A stretch of DNA of 64,000 nucleotides from Bifidobacterium catulorum (GCF_003129925.1 NZ_QFFN01000001.1:124001-188000), one strand, 5' to 3'; numbered from the stretch's first letter, positions 1 through 9,346 are shown. The notes: generated by a model not told the origin, from the letters alone. Numbers and translations are program-made.

Positions 1-235
1 CAAGAAGGATATGGTCCGGCGGCACCCCGCGCTTCTGCGCGGCATCGAGAAACAGCTTCATCTGGGCCTTGAGCCGCGGCTGGCCAATGAACTCGTCCAG
101 CCCGGAGGGCCTCAGCTCCTCGTCGCTGACCTGTTCCGAACCTATGGGGGACGCGGAGACCATGCGTAGGGACTCCTCCCTGGCGCCCTCGTTCGGCTGT
201 GGCGGCATGGCGTCATCGATATCCTGCACTGTCAT
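1..235 (-). CDS. ruvB: RuvB Holliday-junction branch-migration ATPase (5' part only)
   Basis: The first 78 codons are present and the rest runs off the left edge. RuvB is the hexameric AAA+ motor that, loaded by RuvA, drives branch migration of Holliday junctions. The translation begins [12 protein letters not shown] and reaches the conserved [11 protein letters not shown] segment and the PPDHILL stretch that precedes the Walker A motif, which lies outside the window. The ATG follows the ruvA stop with a two-base gap, so the two genes are very probably cotranscribed and translationally coupled, and share the SOS control seen upstream of ruvA. Confidence 0.95.
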   Translation of the reverse strand, partial: MTVQDIDDAMPPQPNEGAREESLRMVSASPIGSEQVSDEELRPSGLDEFIGQPRLKAQMKLFLDAAQKRGVPPDHILL

Positions 236-237
236 CG

Positions 238-852
238 TCACCTTCCCCTATCCATGGATGCGAGCGTGGCCTTGAGCAGACGAGGGACATCGGCCTCGGA
301 GACCGGACCCTCATGATGGTCCTTCTTCAGTTCCCTCCGTACCGCCTGCACCGCATCTCGTTGCTGCCAGCCGAGGGAGACGAGCGCCTCCACGATCTGC
401 TCGGTGCCGGCGTCGCCCTGTTCCTCGACGCCGACGTCGGCATCAAGCTCGTCGAAGTCGATGGACCCCTTGAGTTCGAGGATGATCTTCTGGGCGCCCT
501 TCTTGCCCAATCCCGGGGATTTGGCGAGGGCCGTGACGTCGCCGTTGGCGACCGCCGTCAGCAGGCGCTTCGGCCCCAACGTCGACACTATGGACAACGC
601 CACCTTCGGGCCGATGCCACTCACCTTCTGCAGACTGAGGAACAGGTCCTTTGCCGTGGATGACAGGAATCCATACAGGGCGATGGCGTCCTGGGACACG
701 TTCATTGTGGTGAGCACCGTCACCTGCTGGCCGATATGCATGGCGGCCAGATCCGACGACGGCATTCGTACCTCATATCCCACTCCGGACACCTCGATAA
801 TCGCCGCGTCCTTCGCCACGGCGGCGACCATGCCGTTCAGGCTGGCAATCAT
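238..852 (-). CDS. ruvA: RuvA Holliday-junction DNA-binding subunit
   Basis: A 204-residue RuvA, the tetramer that binds four-way junctions and targets RuvB. Domains run in the usual order: an N-terminal OB fold ([12 protein letters not shown]), tandem helix-hairpin-helix motifs ([17 protein letters not shown] and [16 protein letters not shown], roughly residues 75-130), an acidic linker, and a C-terminal RuvB-contact domain ([19 protein letters not shown]). The length is normal for the family. A GGAGG ribosome-binding site sits six bases before the ATG. A palindromic LexA-type box lies 28 bases upstream, so ruvAB appears DNA-damage inducible independently of ruvC. Confidence 0.97.
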   Translation of the reverse strand: MIASLNGMVAAVAKDAAIIEVSGVGYEVRMPSSDLAAMHIGQQVTVLTTMNVSQDAIALYGFLSSTAKDLFLSLQKVSGIGPKVALSIVSTLGPKRLLTAVANGDVTALAKSPGLGKKGAQKIILELKGSIDFDELDADVGVEEQGDAGTEQIVEALVSLGWQQRDAVQAVRRELKKDHHEGPVSEADVPRLLKATLASMDRGR

Positions 853-879
853 GTAGCACCTCCATCATCACACATGATG

Positions 880-895
880 TCGAACATCTGTTCGA
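880..895. promoter_or_regulatory. LexA (SOS) box upstream of ruvA
   Basis: TCGAACATCTGTTCGA is a perfect palindrome apart from its four-base centre and matches the actinobacterial/Gram-positive SOS consensus CGAAC-N4-GTTCG. It lies in the short ruvC-ruvA gap, 28 bases before the ruvA start codon, where a bound repressor would block a promoter for ruvAB. The match is seen directly; LexA binding is inferred. Confidence 0.85.
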
Positions 896-913
896 TATTG
901 TAGCCGAAGACTT

Positions 914-1492
914 CTACATGCCGCGACGCAGCCCGCGGCCATGCGCCTGATGGGCGGCCTGCGCCCATTGGCGCTGCGCCTTCGTAAGATGCTGTTCGCG
1001 TTCCCCGCCCTGCAACGCCCCGGACGGCCGGAGCGCATGGCATATGGCCAGTGCCAGCGCGTCGGCGGCATCGGCGGGGGTCGGCATCGTATTGAGATTG
1101 AGGATGCGGGTGACCATGCGTTCCACCTGAATCTTCTGCGCCTGCCCGTTTCCCGTGATGGCGAGCTTTGCCTCGGTCGGCGTATGCAGGGCCACGGGGA
1201 TGGTCCGTTGGGCCGCGGCCAGCATGGCGACACCGGCCGCCTGGGCCGTGCCCAGCACCGTGTTGCGGTTGGACTGGGCGAACACACGTTCGATGGAAAC
1301 GGCGTCCGGCGAGAACTCGTCGAGCTTCGCGCAAAGTCCGTTGTATATCCTCAGCAGGCGCAGGTCCTGCGATTCATGCGGATCGGAGCGTACGACATCG
1401 ACGTGGATAAAGGAAAGCCGGCGATATGCGCCGGCTTCCACTACGCCGACTCCGCACCGCGTCAGTCCGGGGTCGACTCCAAGAATGATCAT
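914..1492 (-). CDS. ruvC: RuvC Holliday-junction resolvase
   Basis: A 192-residue endonuclease that resolves Holliday junctions by symmetric nicking. The RNase H-like start [19 protein letters not shown] carries the first catalytic aspartate (D7); the SIERVF segment provides the catalytic glutamate, and the C-terminal [14 protein letters not shown] helix provides the last acidic residues. It follows yebC with a nine-base gap and precedes ruvA, the usual actinobacterial order. Because a LexA box lies between ruvC and ruvA, ruvC is probably mainly expressed from the yebC promoter. Confidence 0.97.
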   Translation of the reverse strand: MIILGVDPGLTRCGVGVVEAGAYRRLSFIHVDVVRSDPHESQDLRLLRIYNGLCAKLDEFSPDAVSIERVFAQSNRNTVLGTAQAAGVAMLAAAQRTIPVALHTPTEAKLAITGNGQAQKIQVERMVTRILNLNTMPTPADAADALALAICHALRPSGALQGGEREQHLTKAQRQWAQAAHQAHGRGLRRGM

Positions 1493-1501
1493 GAACCGCT
1501 G

Positions 1502-2260
1502 TCAGTCCTCGGCTTCCAGCTGCGCCATGATCTCATCGGTGGCCTTCCACGTGCTGTAGACGTTCTGCACGTCGTCGAGGTCGTCGAGGTTGTCGATGAG
1601 TCTGGAGACCTTGCGGGCGCCGTCGATGTCGAGTTCGACCTCGTTCATGGCGACCATGGCGTTCTCCGCGGAATCGTAGTCGATTCCGGCATCCTGCAGC
1701 GCGGTGCGGACCGCGACCAGATCGCTCGGGTTCGTGGTGACGGTGTAGATGTCGCCGTCCTCGGTCACGTCCTCGGCACCGGCCTCGGCGGCCACTTCGA
1801 AGACCTTGTCGTAGTCGACTCCTTCGGAGGGGACCTCGATGATGCCCTTGCGCTCGAAGTTGAAGCTCACGGAACCGTTCTCGGCGAGGGAGCCGCCGCC
1901 CTTGGTCAGAGTGGAGCGCACGTCGGCCGCGGCGCGGTTGCGATTGTCGGTCAGGCATTCGATGATGAGGCCGACGCCGCCGGGGGCGTAGCCCTCGTAC
2001 ACGATGTCCTCGTAGTTGGCGCCACCGGCTTCGGCACCGGATCCACGGTTGATGGCGCGCTTGATGTTATCGGCCGGCATGGAGTTCTTGCGTGCCTTGG
2101 TGATGGCATCGTACAGAGCCGGGTTGCCGTCGGGGTCCCCGCCTCCGAGACGCGCCGCGATTTCGATGTTCTTGCCGAGCTTGGCGAAGAGCTTGCCACG
2201 CTTGGCGTCGATTGCCGCCTTCTTGTGCTTAGTGGTGGCCCACTTGGAATGTCCTGACAT
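1502..2260 (-). CDS. yebC: YebC/PmpR family translation/transcription factor
   Basis: A 252-residue member of the YebC family. It starts with the family signature [23 protein letters not shown] and contains the [23 protein letters not shown] loop, split here only by length. Members have been described as transcription regulators and, more recently, as factors relieving ribosome stalling. AGGAGAG precedes the ATG. It heads the ruv cluster, as in most actinobacteria, and the synteny supports orthology; the molecular role in this organism is inferred. Confidence 0.95.
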   Translation of the reverse strand: MSGHSKWATTKHKKAAIDAKRGKLFAKLGKNIEIAARLGGGDPDGNPALYDAITKARKNSMPADNIKRAINRGSGAEAGGANYEDIVYEGYAPGGVGLIIECLTDNRNRAAADVRSTLTKGGGSLAENGSVSFNFERKGIIEVPSEGVDYDKVFEVAAEAGAEDVTEDGDIYTVTTNPSDLVAVRTALQDAGIDYDSAENAMVAMNEVELDIDGARKVSRLIDNLDDLDDVQNVYSTWKATDEIMAQLEAED

Positions 2261-2303
2261 GACTCTCCTAGATGTTCGATTGCGTTAAACAGGTTGATTT
2301 TAT

Positions 2304-2334
2304 GAGGTCACACCGACATTTGCGGTGTGACCTC
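2304..2334 (-). terminator. Hairpin between thrS and yebC
   Basis: A perfect 12-bp stem (GAGGTCACACCG with its complement) closes a seven-base loop just after the thrS stop. No long U-tract follows on the minus strand, so it may be a weak or factor-assisted terminator, or a processing hairpin. A second GC-rich inverted repeat (GCGCGGCC/GGCCGCGC) lies at about 2342-2364. Confidence 0.5.
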
Positions 2335-2374
2335 CATGGCGGCGCGGCCTCGGGACGGCCGCGCAAAGCCGGTC

Positions 2375-4408
2375 TCAGGCCTCGGTGGCGGCGTTGAAGT
2401 CGTCGACGCTGTTGACCTGGACCCGCTTGGCGATGACCTTGAGGATCTTGTCCTTGGCCTCATCCACCGGCACGCCGTTGAGCTGGCTGCCGTCCCGGAA
2501 GCGGAAGCTCACCGCGTCCTTGTTCATGTCGTCCTCGCCCACGATGAGGGTGAACGGAACCTTGGACTTGGAGGCGTTGCGGATCTTCTTGCCGAAACGG
2601 TCGTCGGAGAAGTCGATCTCGCAGCGCACCATGTTGTCCTCCAGCTCATGGATGAACTGCTCCAGATGGGGGGCGAACTCGTCGGCCACGGGAATTCCCG
2701 TCACCTGCACGGGGGCGAGCCATGCCGGGAAGGCTCCGGCGTAATGCTCAAGCAGGATGGCAAAGAAGCGTTCGATGGAGCCGAACAGCGCGCGGTGGAT
2801 CATCACCGGACGCTGGTGCGTGCCGTCCTTCGCGATGTATTCGAGCTTGAACCGCTCGGGCAGGTTGAAGTCCAGCTGAATCGTGGAGACCTGCCAGGTA
2901 CGGCCGATGGCGTCGCGGGCCTGCACGGAGATCTTCGGTCCGTAGAACGCGGCGCCGCCCGGATCGGCCACGAGTTCGAGACCGGATTCCTTGGCCACCT
3001 CGGCGAGCGTGTTCGTCGCCTCCTCCCAGATTTCGTCGGAACCGACGAACTTGTGCTCGTCCTTGGTGGACAGCTCCAGATAGAAGTCGTTGAGTCCGAA
3101 GTCCTTGAGCAGGCCGAGCACGAAGTTCAGCAGGCTCTTGAGCTCGTCCTTCATCTGCTCACGGGTGCAGTAGATGTGGGAGTCGTCCTGCGTGAGGCCG
3201 CGGACGCGGGTCAGGCCATGGACCTCGCCGGACTTCTCGTAGCGGTAAACGGTGCCGAACTCGAAGAGCCGCAGCGGAAGCTCCTTGTAGCTGCGCTGAC
3301 GGGACTTGAAGATGAGGTTGTGCATCGGGCAGTTCATCGGCTTGAGGTAGTAGTCGAAGCCCTGCTTGGTGATGTTGCCGTCCTCGTCGCGCTCCTCGTC
3401 GAGGCGCATCGGCGGGTACATGCCGTCCTTGTACCACTGCAGATGGCCGGAGGTCTCATACAGCCCTCCCTTGGTGATGTGCGGGGTCTGCACGAAGCTG
3501 TAGTGATGCCTGCGGTGCTGTTCGCGGGAGTAGTCCTCCATGGCGTTGATGATGGCGGCACCCTTGGGATGGAACACGGCAAGACCGGGCCCGATCTCAT
3601 CCGGGAAGGAGAACAGGTCCATCTCCTGTCCGAGCTTGCGGTGATCGCGCTTGGCGGCCTCCTCAAGCTTCGCCTGATAGTCCTTGAGATCCTCCTTGGT
3701 GAAGAACGCCACGCCGTAGATGCGCTGCAGCATGGGGTTCTTCTCGCTGCCACGCCAGTAGGCGGCGGCGCTGCGTTCGAGCTTGAACGCCTTGATGAAG
3801 CGGGTGTTGGGCAGATGCGGCCCACGGCACAGGTCCTTCCACACCACGTTGCCGTCACGGTCCACGTTGTCGTAGAAGCTCAGCTCGGATTCGCCCACCT
3901 CGGTGGCCGCCTCCGGGTCGAGGTGCGCCTCCTTGTCCTTGATCAGCTCGATCTTGTAGGGCTGGTCCTTCTCCTCTTCGAGGGCCTCGTCCTCGGTCAC
4001 CACGCGGCGGCGGAAGGTCTGCGAGGACTTGATGATGCGCTGCATGCGCTTCTCGATGTCCTTGAGGTCGGCGGGGGTGAACGGCTCGTCCACGTCGAAA
4101 TCATAGTAGAAGCCGTTCTTGATCACCGGTCCGATGCCGAGCTTGGCATCGGGACGAATCTGCTGCACCGCCTGCGCCATCACATGGGTGGCGGAGTGGC
4201 GCATGATGGCCAGTCCGTCCTCGCTGTCGAGGGCGATGGGATCGACCTTGTCGCCGTCGTGCAACGGGGTGTACAGATCACGGGGCTCGCCGTTGAGACG
4301 AACGGCGATGATGTTCTTGTCGTCGGAGAACAGTTCGACTCCCGTGGTCGTCGCTTCCACCTCCTTCGCCTCATCGTTGACTGTAATGGAGATGGTAGCT
4401 TGCGCCAT
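2375..4408 (-). CDS. thrS: Threonyl-tRNA synthetase
   Basis: A 677-residue class II synthetase that charges tRNA-Thr. Domains in order: an N-terminal TGS domain (residues 1-65), the second additional editing domain with its HSATH metal motif (71-75), the catalytic core with the zinc-binding cysteine in KPMNCPMHN, the motif-2/3 segments and [12 protein letters not shown], then a C-terminal anticodon-binding domain. I chose the ATG at 4408 ([10 protein letters not shown]) because the TGS domain begins there and AAAGGA precedes it; the frame is open further upstream but that part is not family-like. I saw no T-box leader. Confidence 0.97.
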   Translation of the reverse strand: MAQATISITVNDEAKEVEATTTGVELFSDDKNIIAVRLNGEPRDLYTPLHDGDKVDPIALDSEDGLAIMRHSATHVMAQAVQQIRPDAKLGIGPVIKNGFYYDFDVDEPFTPADLKDIEKRMQRIIKSSQTFRRRVVTEDEALEEEKDQPYKIELIKDKEAHLDPEAATEVGESELSFYDNVDRDGNVVWKDLCRGPHLPNTRFIKAFKLERSAAAYWRGSEKNPMLQRIYGVAFFTKEDLKDYQAKLEEAAKRDHRKLGQEMDLFSFPDEIGPGLAVFHPKGAAIINAMEDYSREQHRRHHYSFVQTPHITKGGLYETSGHLQWYKDGMYPPMRLDEERDEDGNITKQGFDYYLKPMNCPMHNLIFKSRQRSYKELPLRLFEFGTVYRYEKSGEVHGLTRVRGLTQDDSHIYCTREQMKDELKSLLNFVLGLLKDFGLNDFYLELSTKDEHKFVGSDEIWEEATNTLAEVAKESGLELVADPGGAAFYGPKISVQARDAIGRTWQVSTIQLDFNLPERFKLEYIAKDGTHQRPVMIHRALFGSIERFFAILLEHYAGAFPAWLAPVQVTGIPVADEFAPHLEQFIHELEDNMVRCEIDFSDDRFGKKIRNASKSKVPFTLIVGEDDMNKDAVSFRFRDGSQLNGVPVDEAKDKILKVIAKRVQVNSVDDFNAATEA

Positions 4409-4616
4409 GGTATGTCCTTTGCTATCGGGGGTCCGCGTTACTAATGTGCAGGCCTGGACTGAACTTGACGATGCAAGCGTAAGCGCTGACGACGACAAGG
4501 TCAAATGAAAGGGCGACGAATCGGACGGCCGTATTCCGACGATCGGAACGCCGTTGCGATACGGGAAACCACGAGGCAATGCAAAACGGGTTCAGGGGCC
4601 GAAACGTGGCGGAAAT

Positions 4617-4641
4617 AACAAAAGCCGCTCCGAAGAACGGC
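4617..4641 (-). terminator. Rho-independent terminator of the tRNA cluster
   Basis: On the minus strand GCCGTTC-TTCG-GAGCGGC forms a seven-pair stem with a stable UUCG tetraloop, followed by TTTTGTT. It lies six bases after the last tRNA of the cluster, as a classic intrinsic terminator. Confidence 0.85.
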
Positions 4642-4646
4642 AATGG

Positions 4647-4719
4647 AGCGGACAACGGGACTCGAACCCGCGGTCTCGACCTTGGCAAGGTCGCGCTTTA
4701 CCAACTAAGCTATGTCCGC
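4647..4719 (-). tRNA. tRNA-Gly(GCC), copy 2 of the cluster
   Basis: A 73-base tRNA with acceptor stem GCGGACA/TGTCCGC, anticodon arm CGACC-TTGCCAA-GGTCG giving GCC, and a normal T arm (GGGTTCGAGTCCC). No CCA is encoded. It appears identical to the copy at 5035-5107. It is the last tRNA of the minus-strand cluster. Confidence 0.97.
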
Positions 4720-4744
4720 ACGACTGCCGGCGTGAGAACCGGCA

Positions 4745-4820
4745 TGGTGGGTGATGCAGGAATCGAACCTGCGACCCCTTCCGTGTGAAGGAAGTGCGCT
4801 AGCCGCTGCGCCAATCACCC
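4745..4820 (-). tRNA. tRNA-Val(CAC)
   Basis: The acceptor stem GGGTGAT/ATCACCC, anticodon loop TTCACAC (anticodon CAC) and T arm with GGTTCGATTCC are all present. This is the only tRNA in the cluster followed by an encoded CCA (4745-4747). Confidence 0.96.
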
Positions 4821-4859
4821 GAATACATTCATCGGTCATCCTCGATAAAGAGGACAGAG

Positions 4860-4931
4860 TGGGCGATACAAGATTCGAACTTGTGACCCCTTCCGTGTCA
4901 GGGAAGTGCGCTACCTCTGCGCCAACCGCCC
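4860..4931 (-). tRNA. tRNA-Val(GAC)
   Basis: A 72-base tRNA with acceptor GGGCGGT/ATCGCCC (one G-U pair) and anticodon loop CTGACAC giving GAC. It shares most of its body with the neighbouring Val(CAC), suggesting an old duplication. CCA is not encoded. Confidence 0.96.
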
Positions 4932-4940
4932 GATGAAAAG

Positions 4941-5011
4941 AGGTGGGTACGAGAGTCGAACTCGTCTATACGGCTTTGCAGGCCGCTGCCTAACCGCTTG
5001 GCTAACCCACC
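4941..5011 (-). tRNA. tRNA-Cys(GCA)
   Basis: A 71-base tRNA with acceptor GGTGGGT/ACCCACC, discriminator U (typical of tRNA-Cys), and anticodon loop CTGCAAA giving GCA. Confidence 0.96.
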
Positions 5012-5034
5012 ACACGGTCCTTGCTATGGACACG

Positions 5035-5107
5035 AGCGGACAACGGGACTCGAACCCGCGGTCTCGACCTTGGCAAGGTCGCGCTTTACCAACTAAGCTA
5101 TGTCCGC
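5035..5107 (-). tRNA. tRNA-Gly(GCC), copy 1 of the cluster
   Basis: This is the promoter-proximal tRNA. It has the same acceptor stem, GCC anticodon arm and T arm as the copy at 4647-4719. Having both Gly copies in one transcript would double the supply of a tRNA used for GGC, a codon common in the genes here. Confidence 0.97.
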
Positions 5108-5144
5108 ATAGTTCTCACGACTTCAGTCGCAAGCACGAGTAATT

Positions 5145-5173
5145 ACTATAACGAGCACTCCACTATCACGCAA
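5145..5173 (-). promoter_or_regulatory. Promoter of the tRNA cluster
   Basis: On the minus strand TTGCGT and TATAGT are separated by exactly 17 bases and lie about 38 bases before the first tRNA-Gly, as a housekeeping sigma-factor promoter for a stable RNA operon. Confidence 0.75.
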
Positions 5174-5264
5174 ATCGGCGTGTCGGAACCTTTCGACGAC
5201 GCCATCCCTACTCTCATGGCTTACTCCGCGGCCCCATGCCCGAATATCCGTTAGTGTGGAAAAC

Positions 5265-6098
5265 ATGAGTGAGAGCATGAGCAAACGGCGGTTCATGATC
5301 GCCGCATTCGGAGGCTGGAACGATGCGTGTCAGGCGGCGACCGACGTCATCCGCCACCTGCTGAATGTATACGAATCCCGGGAGATCGGGCACATCTGCT
5401 GTGATTCGTATTACGACTATCAATCATCACGCCCCATGATGTGCACCATTCAAGGGCGGAAACGCATCGTATGGCCAGAGACCACATTCTATGAAATCGA
5501 AATAGACGAACACACGAAGCTGTATGTGGAGATGGGACCCGAACCGAATTTCCATTGGTCGGACTTCTGCCAGCGCTCACTTCGGTTCGCGGACGAATAC
5601 GAGGTGACCGACATGATCACCATCGGGTCCATGTTCGCCGAATGCGCGCACACCCGCGCCTTGCCGGTAAGCAACTCCGACGGCGACGACGACACCGGCG
5701 ACGACGACACATATTCCGGCCCCGTCGGCATTCCCACCGTGCTGCATTACGCGGCGGCCGAGGACGGATTCGAGGCGCGCTCACTCTGGGTGTCGGTGCC
5801 GCAGTACCTCGGAGGGGACGAATGCCCCGCCGCGACGATGCGGCTTCTGGAGGAAGTCAGCGCCATCATGGACCTGTCCCTCGAAGAGGGCGACCTCCCC
5901 TCGCAGGCGGAGAAATGGCGCGCCAAGGCCGACATGCTCGTGCGCTGCAACGACGACCTTTCGGACTACGTCCATCATCTCGAACGCCATATGGACGAGC
6001 ACTCCCCCGGGCATGACGTCTCCACCCCCCATGCAAGGCAGCTGGTAGAGGAGACCGAGGAGTTCCTGCGGTCGTTCGACCATCCGGCGACGGAATAG
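5265..6098 (+). CDS. PAC2 family protein (proteasome-assembly-chaperone-like)
   Basis: A 277-residue PAC2 (DUF75-type) protein: MIAAFGGWNDACQAATDVIRHL at the N terminus and the MGPEPNFHWSDFCQRSL, GSMFAECAHTRALP and GIPTVLHYAAAEDGFEARSLWVSVPQYL segments are family-like, each quoted here only as landmarks. Actinobacterial PAC2 proteins are widespread, but their biochemical role is not settled. No Shine-Dalgarno precedes the ATG; a TAGTGT hexamer seven bases upstream would suit a leaderless transcript, and a GTG at 5256 is an alternative start. The gene converges on uppP across a long hairpin. Confidence 0.85.
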   Translation: MSESMSKRRFMIAAFGGWNDACQAATDVIRHLLNVYESREIGHICCDSYYDYQSSRPMMCTIQGRKRIVWPETTFYEIEIDEHTKLYVEMGPEPNFHWSDFCQRSLRFADEYEVTDMITIGSMFAECAHTRALPVSNSDGDDDTGDDDTYSGPVGIPTVLHYAAAEDGFEARSLWVSVPQYLGGDECPAATMRLLEEVSAIMDLSLEEGDLPSQAEKWRAKADMLVRCNDDLSDYVHHLERHMDEHSPGHDVSTPHARQLVEETEEFLRSFDHPATE

Positions 6099-6123
6099 CG
6101 CAACGGCATCGATGGATGCGTAA

Positions 6124-6174
6124 AAATTGTTTGGGGGCTTCCACCAAGGCATGGTGGAAGCCCCCAAACAATTT
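6124..6174. terminator. Bidirectional terminator, 23-bp perfect stem
   Basis: A perfect 23-bp inverted repeat with a five-base loop (AGGCA) fills the gap between the convergent PAC2 and uppP genes. The outer AAATTGTTT/AAACAATTT arms supply U-rich tails in both directions. Confidence 0.9.
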
Positions 6175-6183
6175 CCCGGATTC

Positions 6184-7110
6184 CTATGCGGCCGCCGCCA
6201 CGGAGGGATCGATTGCGGGAAGCACGCCGGTGATGAGCAGAATCGCCACGATAACCGCAAGAACGATGCGGTAGACCGCGAACGCCTTGTAGGAGAACGT
6301 CGAGACGAACTTGAGGAAACCGATGATGACGATGTACCCGACGAGGAACGAGACGACGGTAGCGGCGATCGTGGGACCCCAGCCGGGGAACATTCCGATG
6401 GCCTTGCACGCCTCGGCGGCTCCGCTGCCTCCCGCATTGCATGCGCTCACGTCCTTGACCGCGGAGACGGCTTCGAGGATTCCCGCGCCGAACACCGCGG
6501 GAATGGCCATGAGGAACGCCACGCGCACGGCGGCCTCACGAGTGTAGCCCATGGCGCGGCCGAAGGTGATGGTGCCGCCGGAGCGCGAGACACCGGGAAT
6601 CAGGGCGAGCATCTGGCCGATGCCGAAGATGATGGCGTCCTTCACCGTCATACGCCCCATGGTCTTGACCTGGCGTGACCGCGCGTCGAAGAACCACAGC
6701 AGCACGCCGAACAGTGCGAGCACGGTCACGGTGATCCACAGGTTGCGGAACGTGGTCTCGATCGCGTTCTTGAACAGCAGGCCGGCGACCATGATGGGCA
6801 GGGTCCCGATGATGATGTACCAGCCCATCTGGGTGTCCTTGTTGTGCGCGCCGAACCGGCTCCTCAAATCCTTGCCGTCCCTGCCGAACAGCGAACCGAA
6901 CCACGCGCCCAGGATACGGATGATGTCCCGTCTGAAATACAACAGGACGGCGAGCTCGGTGCCGATCTGGATGATGGCGGTGAACGCGGCGCCGGGATCC
7001 GAACCGATGGTCAGGTCGCCGATGATACGGATGTGGGCGCTGGAAGATACGGGCAGGTACTCGGTCAGTGCCTGCACCAGACCAAGGAAGATCGCCTGGA
7101 AGAAATTCAT
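6184..7110 (-). CDS. uppP: Undecaprenyl-diphosphatase UppP (BacA family)
   Basis: A 308-residue polytopic membrane enzyme that dephosphorylates undecaprenyl diphosphate to recycle the lipid carrier of peptidoglycan synthesis, and confers bacitracin tolerance. The two catalytic signatures are visible: EYLPVSSSAH near residues 18-27 and PGVSRSGGTI in the middle of the protein. About seven to eight hydrophobic segments follow the family pattern. The length is slightly above the usual 265-280 because of a loop near GIL-EAVSAVKDVSACNAGG, which contributes two cysteines. It is monocistronic and bounded by the hairpin downstream. Confidence 0.95.
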   Translation of the reverse strand: MNFFQAIFLGLVQALTEYLPVSSSAHIRIIGDLTIGSDPGAAFTAIIQIGTELAVLLYFRRDIIRILGAWFGSLFGRDGKDLRSRFGAHNKDTQMGWYIIIGTLPIMVAGLLFKNAIETTFRNLWITVTVLALFGVLLWFFDARSRQVKTMGRMTVKDAIIFGIGQMLALIPGVSRSGGTITFGRAMGYTREAAVRVAFLMAIPAVFGAGILEAVSAVKDVSACNAGGSGAAEACKAIGMFPGWGPTIAATVVSFLVGYIVIIGFLKFVSTFSYKAFAVYRIVLAVIVAILLITGVLPAIDPSVAAAA

Positions 7111-7288
7111 AACCCTTTGCTGTCCCTTGAAGTTAGGTTGTCGATAACGGCATGAGGAATGGCCGTCGTTTTCATATCGGTACGATGCAACACCTTAGCC
7201 TCATCCGTCTAAGAAATCATCAAGAACGCATCATATTTCGTTCAATGGTCACATTACGATGGGCCTGGCTATGGAAAGGAGCACATGG

Positions 7289-8080
7289 ATGCCCACATAT
7301 CGGAAAAGTAGACGTTGGGCCCCGGAAGGGTTCTTCGAATGCGAAGGCCGTGGCCTCAAATGGCTCGGCGAGGCCATGGAGCACGGAGGCCCCCGCGTGG
7401 TGGAGGTGTACGACTGGGGCGATGACCATCTCGACATCGAACGCGTGGACGCCGCCTCCCCCACACCGAAGGCGGCCTACGAATTCGGTGCCGCGCTCGC
7501 CCGCATGCATGACGTCGGCGCCCCCTGTTTCGGTGCGCCTCCGGCGGGCTATACGGGAACCTGCTACTTCGGCCCGCTTCAGGACCCCGTTCCGATGGAT
7601 ACCGGCGATTGGTCCGACGCGGCCACATACTACGGCCAGGGAAGGCTTCTGCCCATGGTTCGCCTCGGCGTGCAAAGGCATGAACTGGACCAAAGCGACC
7701 TCGACATGACGCAGGAGATCGTGGATGCCCTGCCACGAATCATGGGACCGGCGGCCTCCGACAAACCGGCGCGCATCCACGGGGACCTATGGGGAGGCAA
7801 CGTGATGTGGACCGACGATGGTGACGGCGCCGAAGCCGTGCTCATCGATCCCGCCGCGCACGGCGGACACCGTGAAGAGGATCTGGCGATGCTGCACCTG
7901 TTCGGCATGTCGTATCTTGAGCGAATCATGGAGGGCTACCAGTCCGTGCATCCTCTGAAAAAGGGGTTCGAGGCCCGCTGCACCCTATGGCAGCTGTATC
8001 CCATCGCCGGTCATTGCGTGTTCTTCGGCGGCGGCTACGTCGGCCAGTTCCGCGCCATGTGCCGCTCCCTGTTGCGTTGA
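7289..8080 (+). CDS. Fructosamine/ketosamine-3-kinase-like phosphotransferase
   Basis: A 263-residue fructosamine-kinase-family (APH-fold) protein. Bacterial members phosphorylate ketosamines such as ribulosamines on glycated amines, which leads to deglycation. The phosphotransferase loop HGDLWGGNVMW and the metal-binding LIDPAAHGGHREEDLAM are complete; GAALARMHDVGAP is another family landmark. I chose the ATG at 7289 because AAAGGAG lies seven bases before it; ATGs at 7259 and 7271 lie upstream of that site. The substrate is not determined. It diverges from uppP and converges on ilvE. Confidence 0.85.
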   Translation: MPTYRKSRRWAPEGFFECEGRGLKWLGEAMEHGGPRVVEVYDWGDDHLDIERVDAASPTPKAAYEFGAALARMHDVGAPCFGAPPAGYTGTCYFGPLQDPVPMDTGDWSDAATYYGQGRLLPMVRLGVQRHELDQSDLDMTQEIVDALPRIMGPAASDKPARIHGDLWGGNVMWTDDGDGAEAVLIDPAAHGGHREEDLAMLHLFGMSYLERIMEGYQSVHPLKKGFEARCTLWQLYPIAGHCVFFGGGYVGQFRAMCRSLLR

Positions 8081-8152
8081 CCGACAATCACCATTCAACA
8101 TGATGTTCAGTGGTTTGTCGTGAGCGGAACGCCGAACGGTCGCCGGGAAATG

Positions 8153-8197
8153 AAAGGGGCTTCTGATTCTCGATACCCAAGAATCAGAAGCCCCTTT
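8153..8197. terminator. Bidirectional terminator between the kinase gene and ilvE
   Basis: An 18-bp stem (AAAGGGGCTTCTGATTCT and its complement) with a nine-base loop separates the convergent genes. Flanking A/T-rich ends give short U-tracts in both directions. Confidence 0.88.
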
Positions 8198-8218
8198 CCC
8201 ATAGTGGATGAGATTGAC

Positions 8219-9346
8219 TCAGCAGACCTTCCACATCCAGTTGTGCGGATCCTCGATCTCGCCGAGCTGGATGCCGAGCAGCTCGTTACGCAGGTCGACG
8301 GTAAGCTTGCCGGAGTTACCGTCCGCCACGGTGACGTCGAACTTCTCGGACTTGAAGCGCCCAATCGGGGTGATGATGGCGGCGGTGCCGCAGGCGAACA
8401 CCTCGGTTACCTCGCCGGACTTGATGTCCTCAAGCAGCTGGTCGATCGCGATCATGGTCTCGACGACATCATGGCCCTTGTCCTGAAGCAGCTGGATGAG
8501 CGAGCGACGGGTGACACCCGGGAGGATGTTGCCTGTGAGCGACGGGGTCTCCACGTGGCCATCCTTGTGCACGGCCATCATGTTCATGCCGCCGAGCTCC
8601 TCAAGGTACGTCTTGGTGGCGGCGTCGACGAAGCACACCTGCTGGCAGCCGTTCTCGATGCCCTTGTATTCGCCGAGCAGGGAGGCGGCGTAGTTGCCGC
8701 CGCACTTGGCGAATCCGGTGCCGCCAGGGCCGGTACGGAACCACTTGTCCTCCACCCAGATGCTCACGGGCTTCACGCCACCCGGGAAGTAGGGGCCGGA
8801 CGGGGAGGCGATCACGCAGTAGTCGACCTCCTGCGGAGCACGCACACCGAGGAAGGGCTCGGATGCGAACATGAACGGGCGCATGTACAGCGTGTATTCA
8901 CGACGGGAAGGAACCCAAGCCGCATCCCGCTTGACCAGAGCGGCCACGGAGCCGAGGAAGTCGTCGATGGACAGCTCCGGCAGATACAGGCGCTTGGCGG
9001 AGTTCTGGAAGCGTTCGGCGTTGGCGTCCGGGCGGAACAGCCACACGGAACCATCGGCATGATGGTATGCCTTCAGACCCTCGAAGCACTCCTGAGCGTA
9101 ATGCAGCACGGATGCACCCGGATCCATCTTGAGCGGGGCATACGGCTCGACGCGACGATCCGACCATCCTTCGCCCTTGGTCCAGGTCATGTGGGTCATG
9201 TTATCGGAGAAGACCTGCCCGAACGCCGGCTTGTCGATGAGCTCCTGACGCTTGGCGTCGGACGCCGGGTTTTCGTTGGGCAGCACAGTGAAGGCGTCTG
9301 CCAGCTTGGACAGCGCCGCCGGATCGTGATGAGTATTTTCTGTCAT
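8219..9346 (-). CDS. ilvE: Branched-chain amino acid aminotransferase
   Basis: A 375-residue class IV PLP aminotransferase that interconverts branched-chain 2-oxo acids and Leu, Ile and Val, the last step of their synthesis. The catalytic PLP lysine is in GTGFAKCGGNYAASL. The EECFEGLKAYHH-type substrate loop (here AQECFEGLKAYHHADG) and the C-terminal VTEVFACGTAAIITPIG are typical of the long, eukaryote-like BCAT subgroup common in actinobacteria. It is monocistronic; the ribosome-binding site before the ATG is weak (AAGAAGC). No attenuator was recognised upstream. Confidence 0.96.
   Translation of the reverse strand: MTENTHHDPAALSKLADAFTVLPNENPASDAKRQELIDKPAFGQVFSDNMTHMTWTKGEGWSDRRVEPYAPLKMDPGASVLHYAQECFEGLKAYHHADGSVWLFRPDANAERFQNSAKRLYLPELSIDDFLGSVAALVKRDAAWVPSRREYTLYMRPFMFASEPFLGVRAPQEVDYCVIASPSGPYFPGGVKPVSIWVEDKWFRTGPGGTGFAKCGGNYAASLLGEYKGIENGCQQVCFVDAATKTYLEELGGMNMMAVHKDGHVETPSLTGNILPGVTRRSLIQLLQDKGHDVVETMIAIDQLLEDIKSGEVTEVFACGTAAIITPIGRFKSEKFDVTVADGNSGKLTVDLRNELLGIQLGEIEDPHNWMWKVC

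Noticed and set aside
2327-4444. 705-codon plus-strand open frame opposite thrS
   Set aside because: Same kind of antisense shadow; low-complexity Val/Leu/Gly composition and no ribosome-binding site, while thrS is complete on the other strand.
4409-4616. T-box leader before thrS
   Set aside because: No T-box core sequence or antiterminator stem could be found; the gap contains only the start region and the tRNA-cluster terminator.
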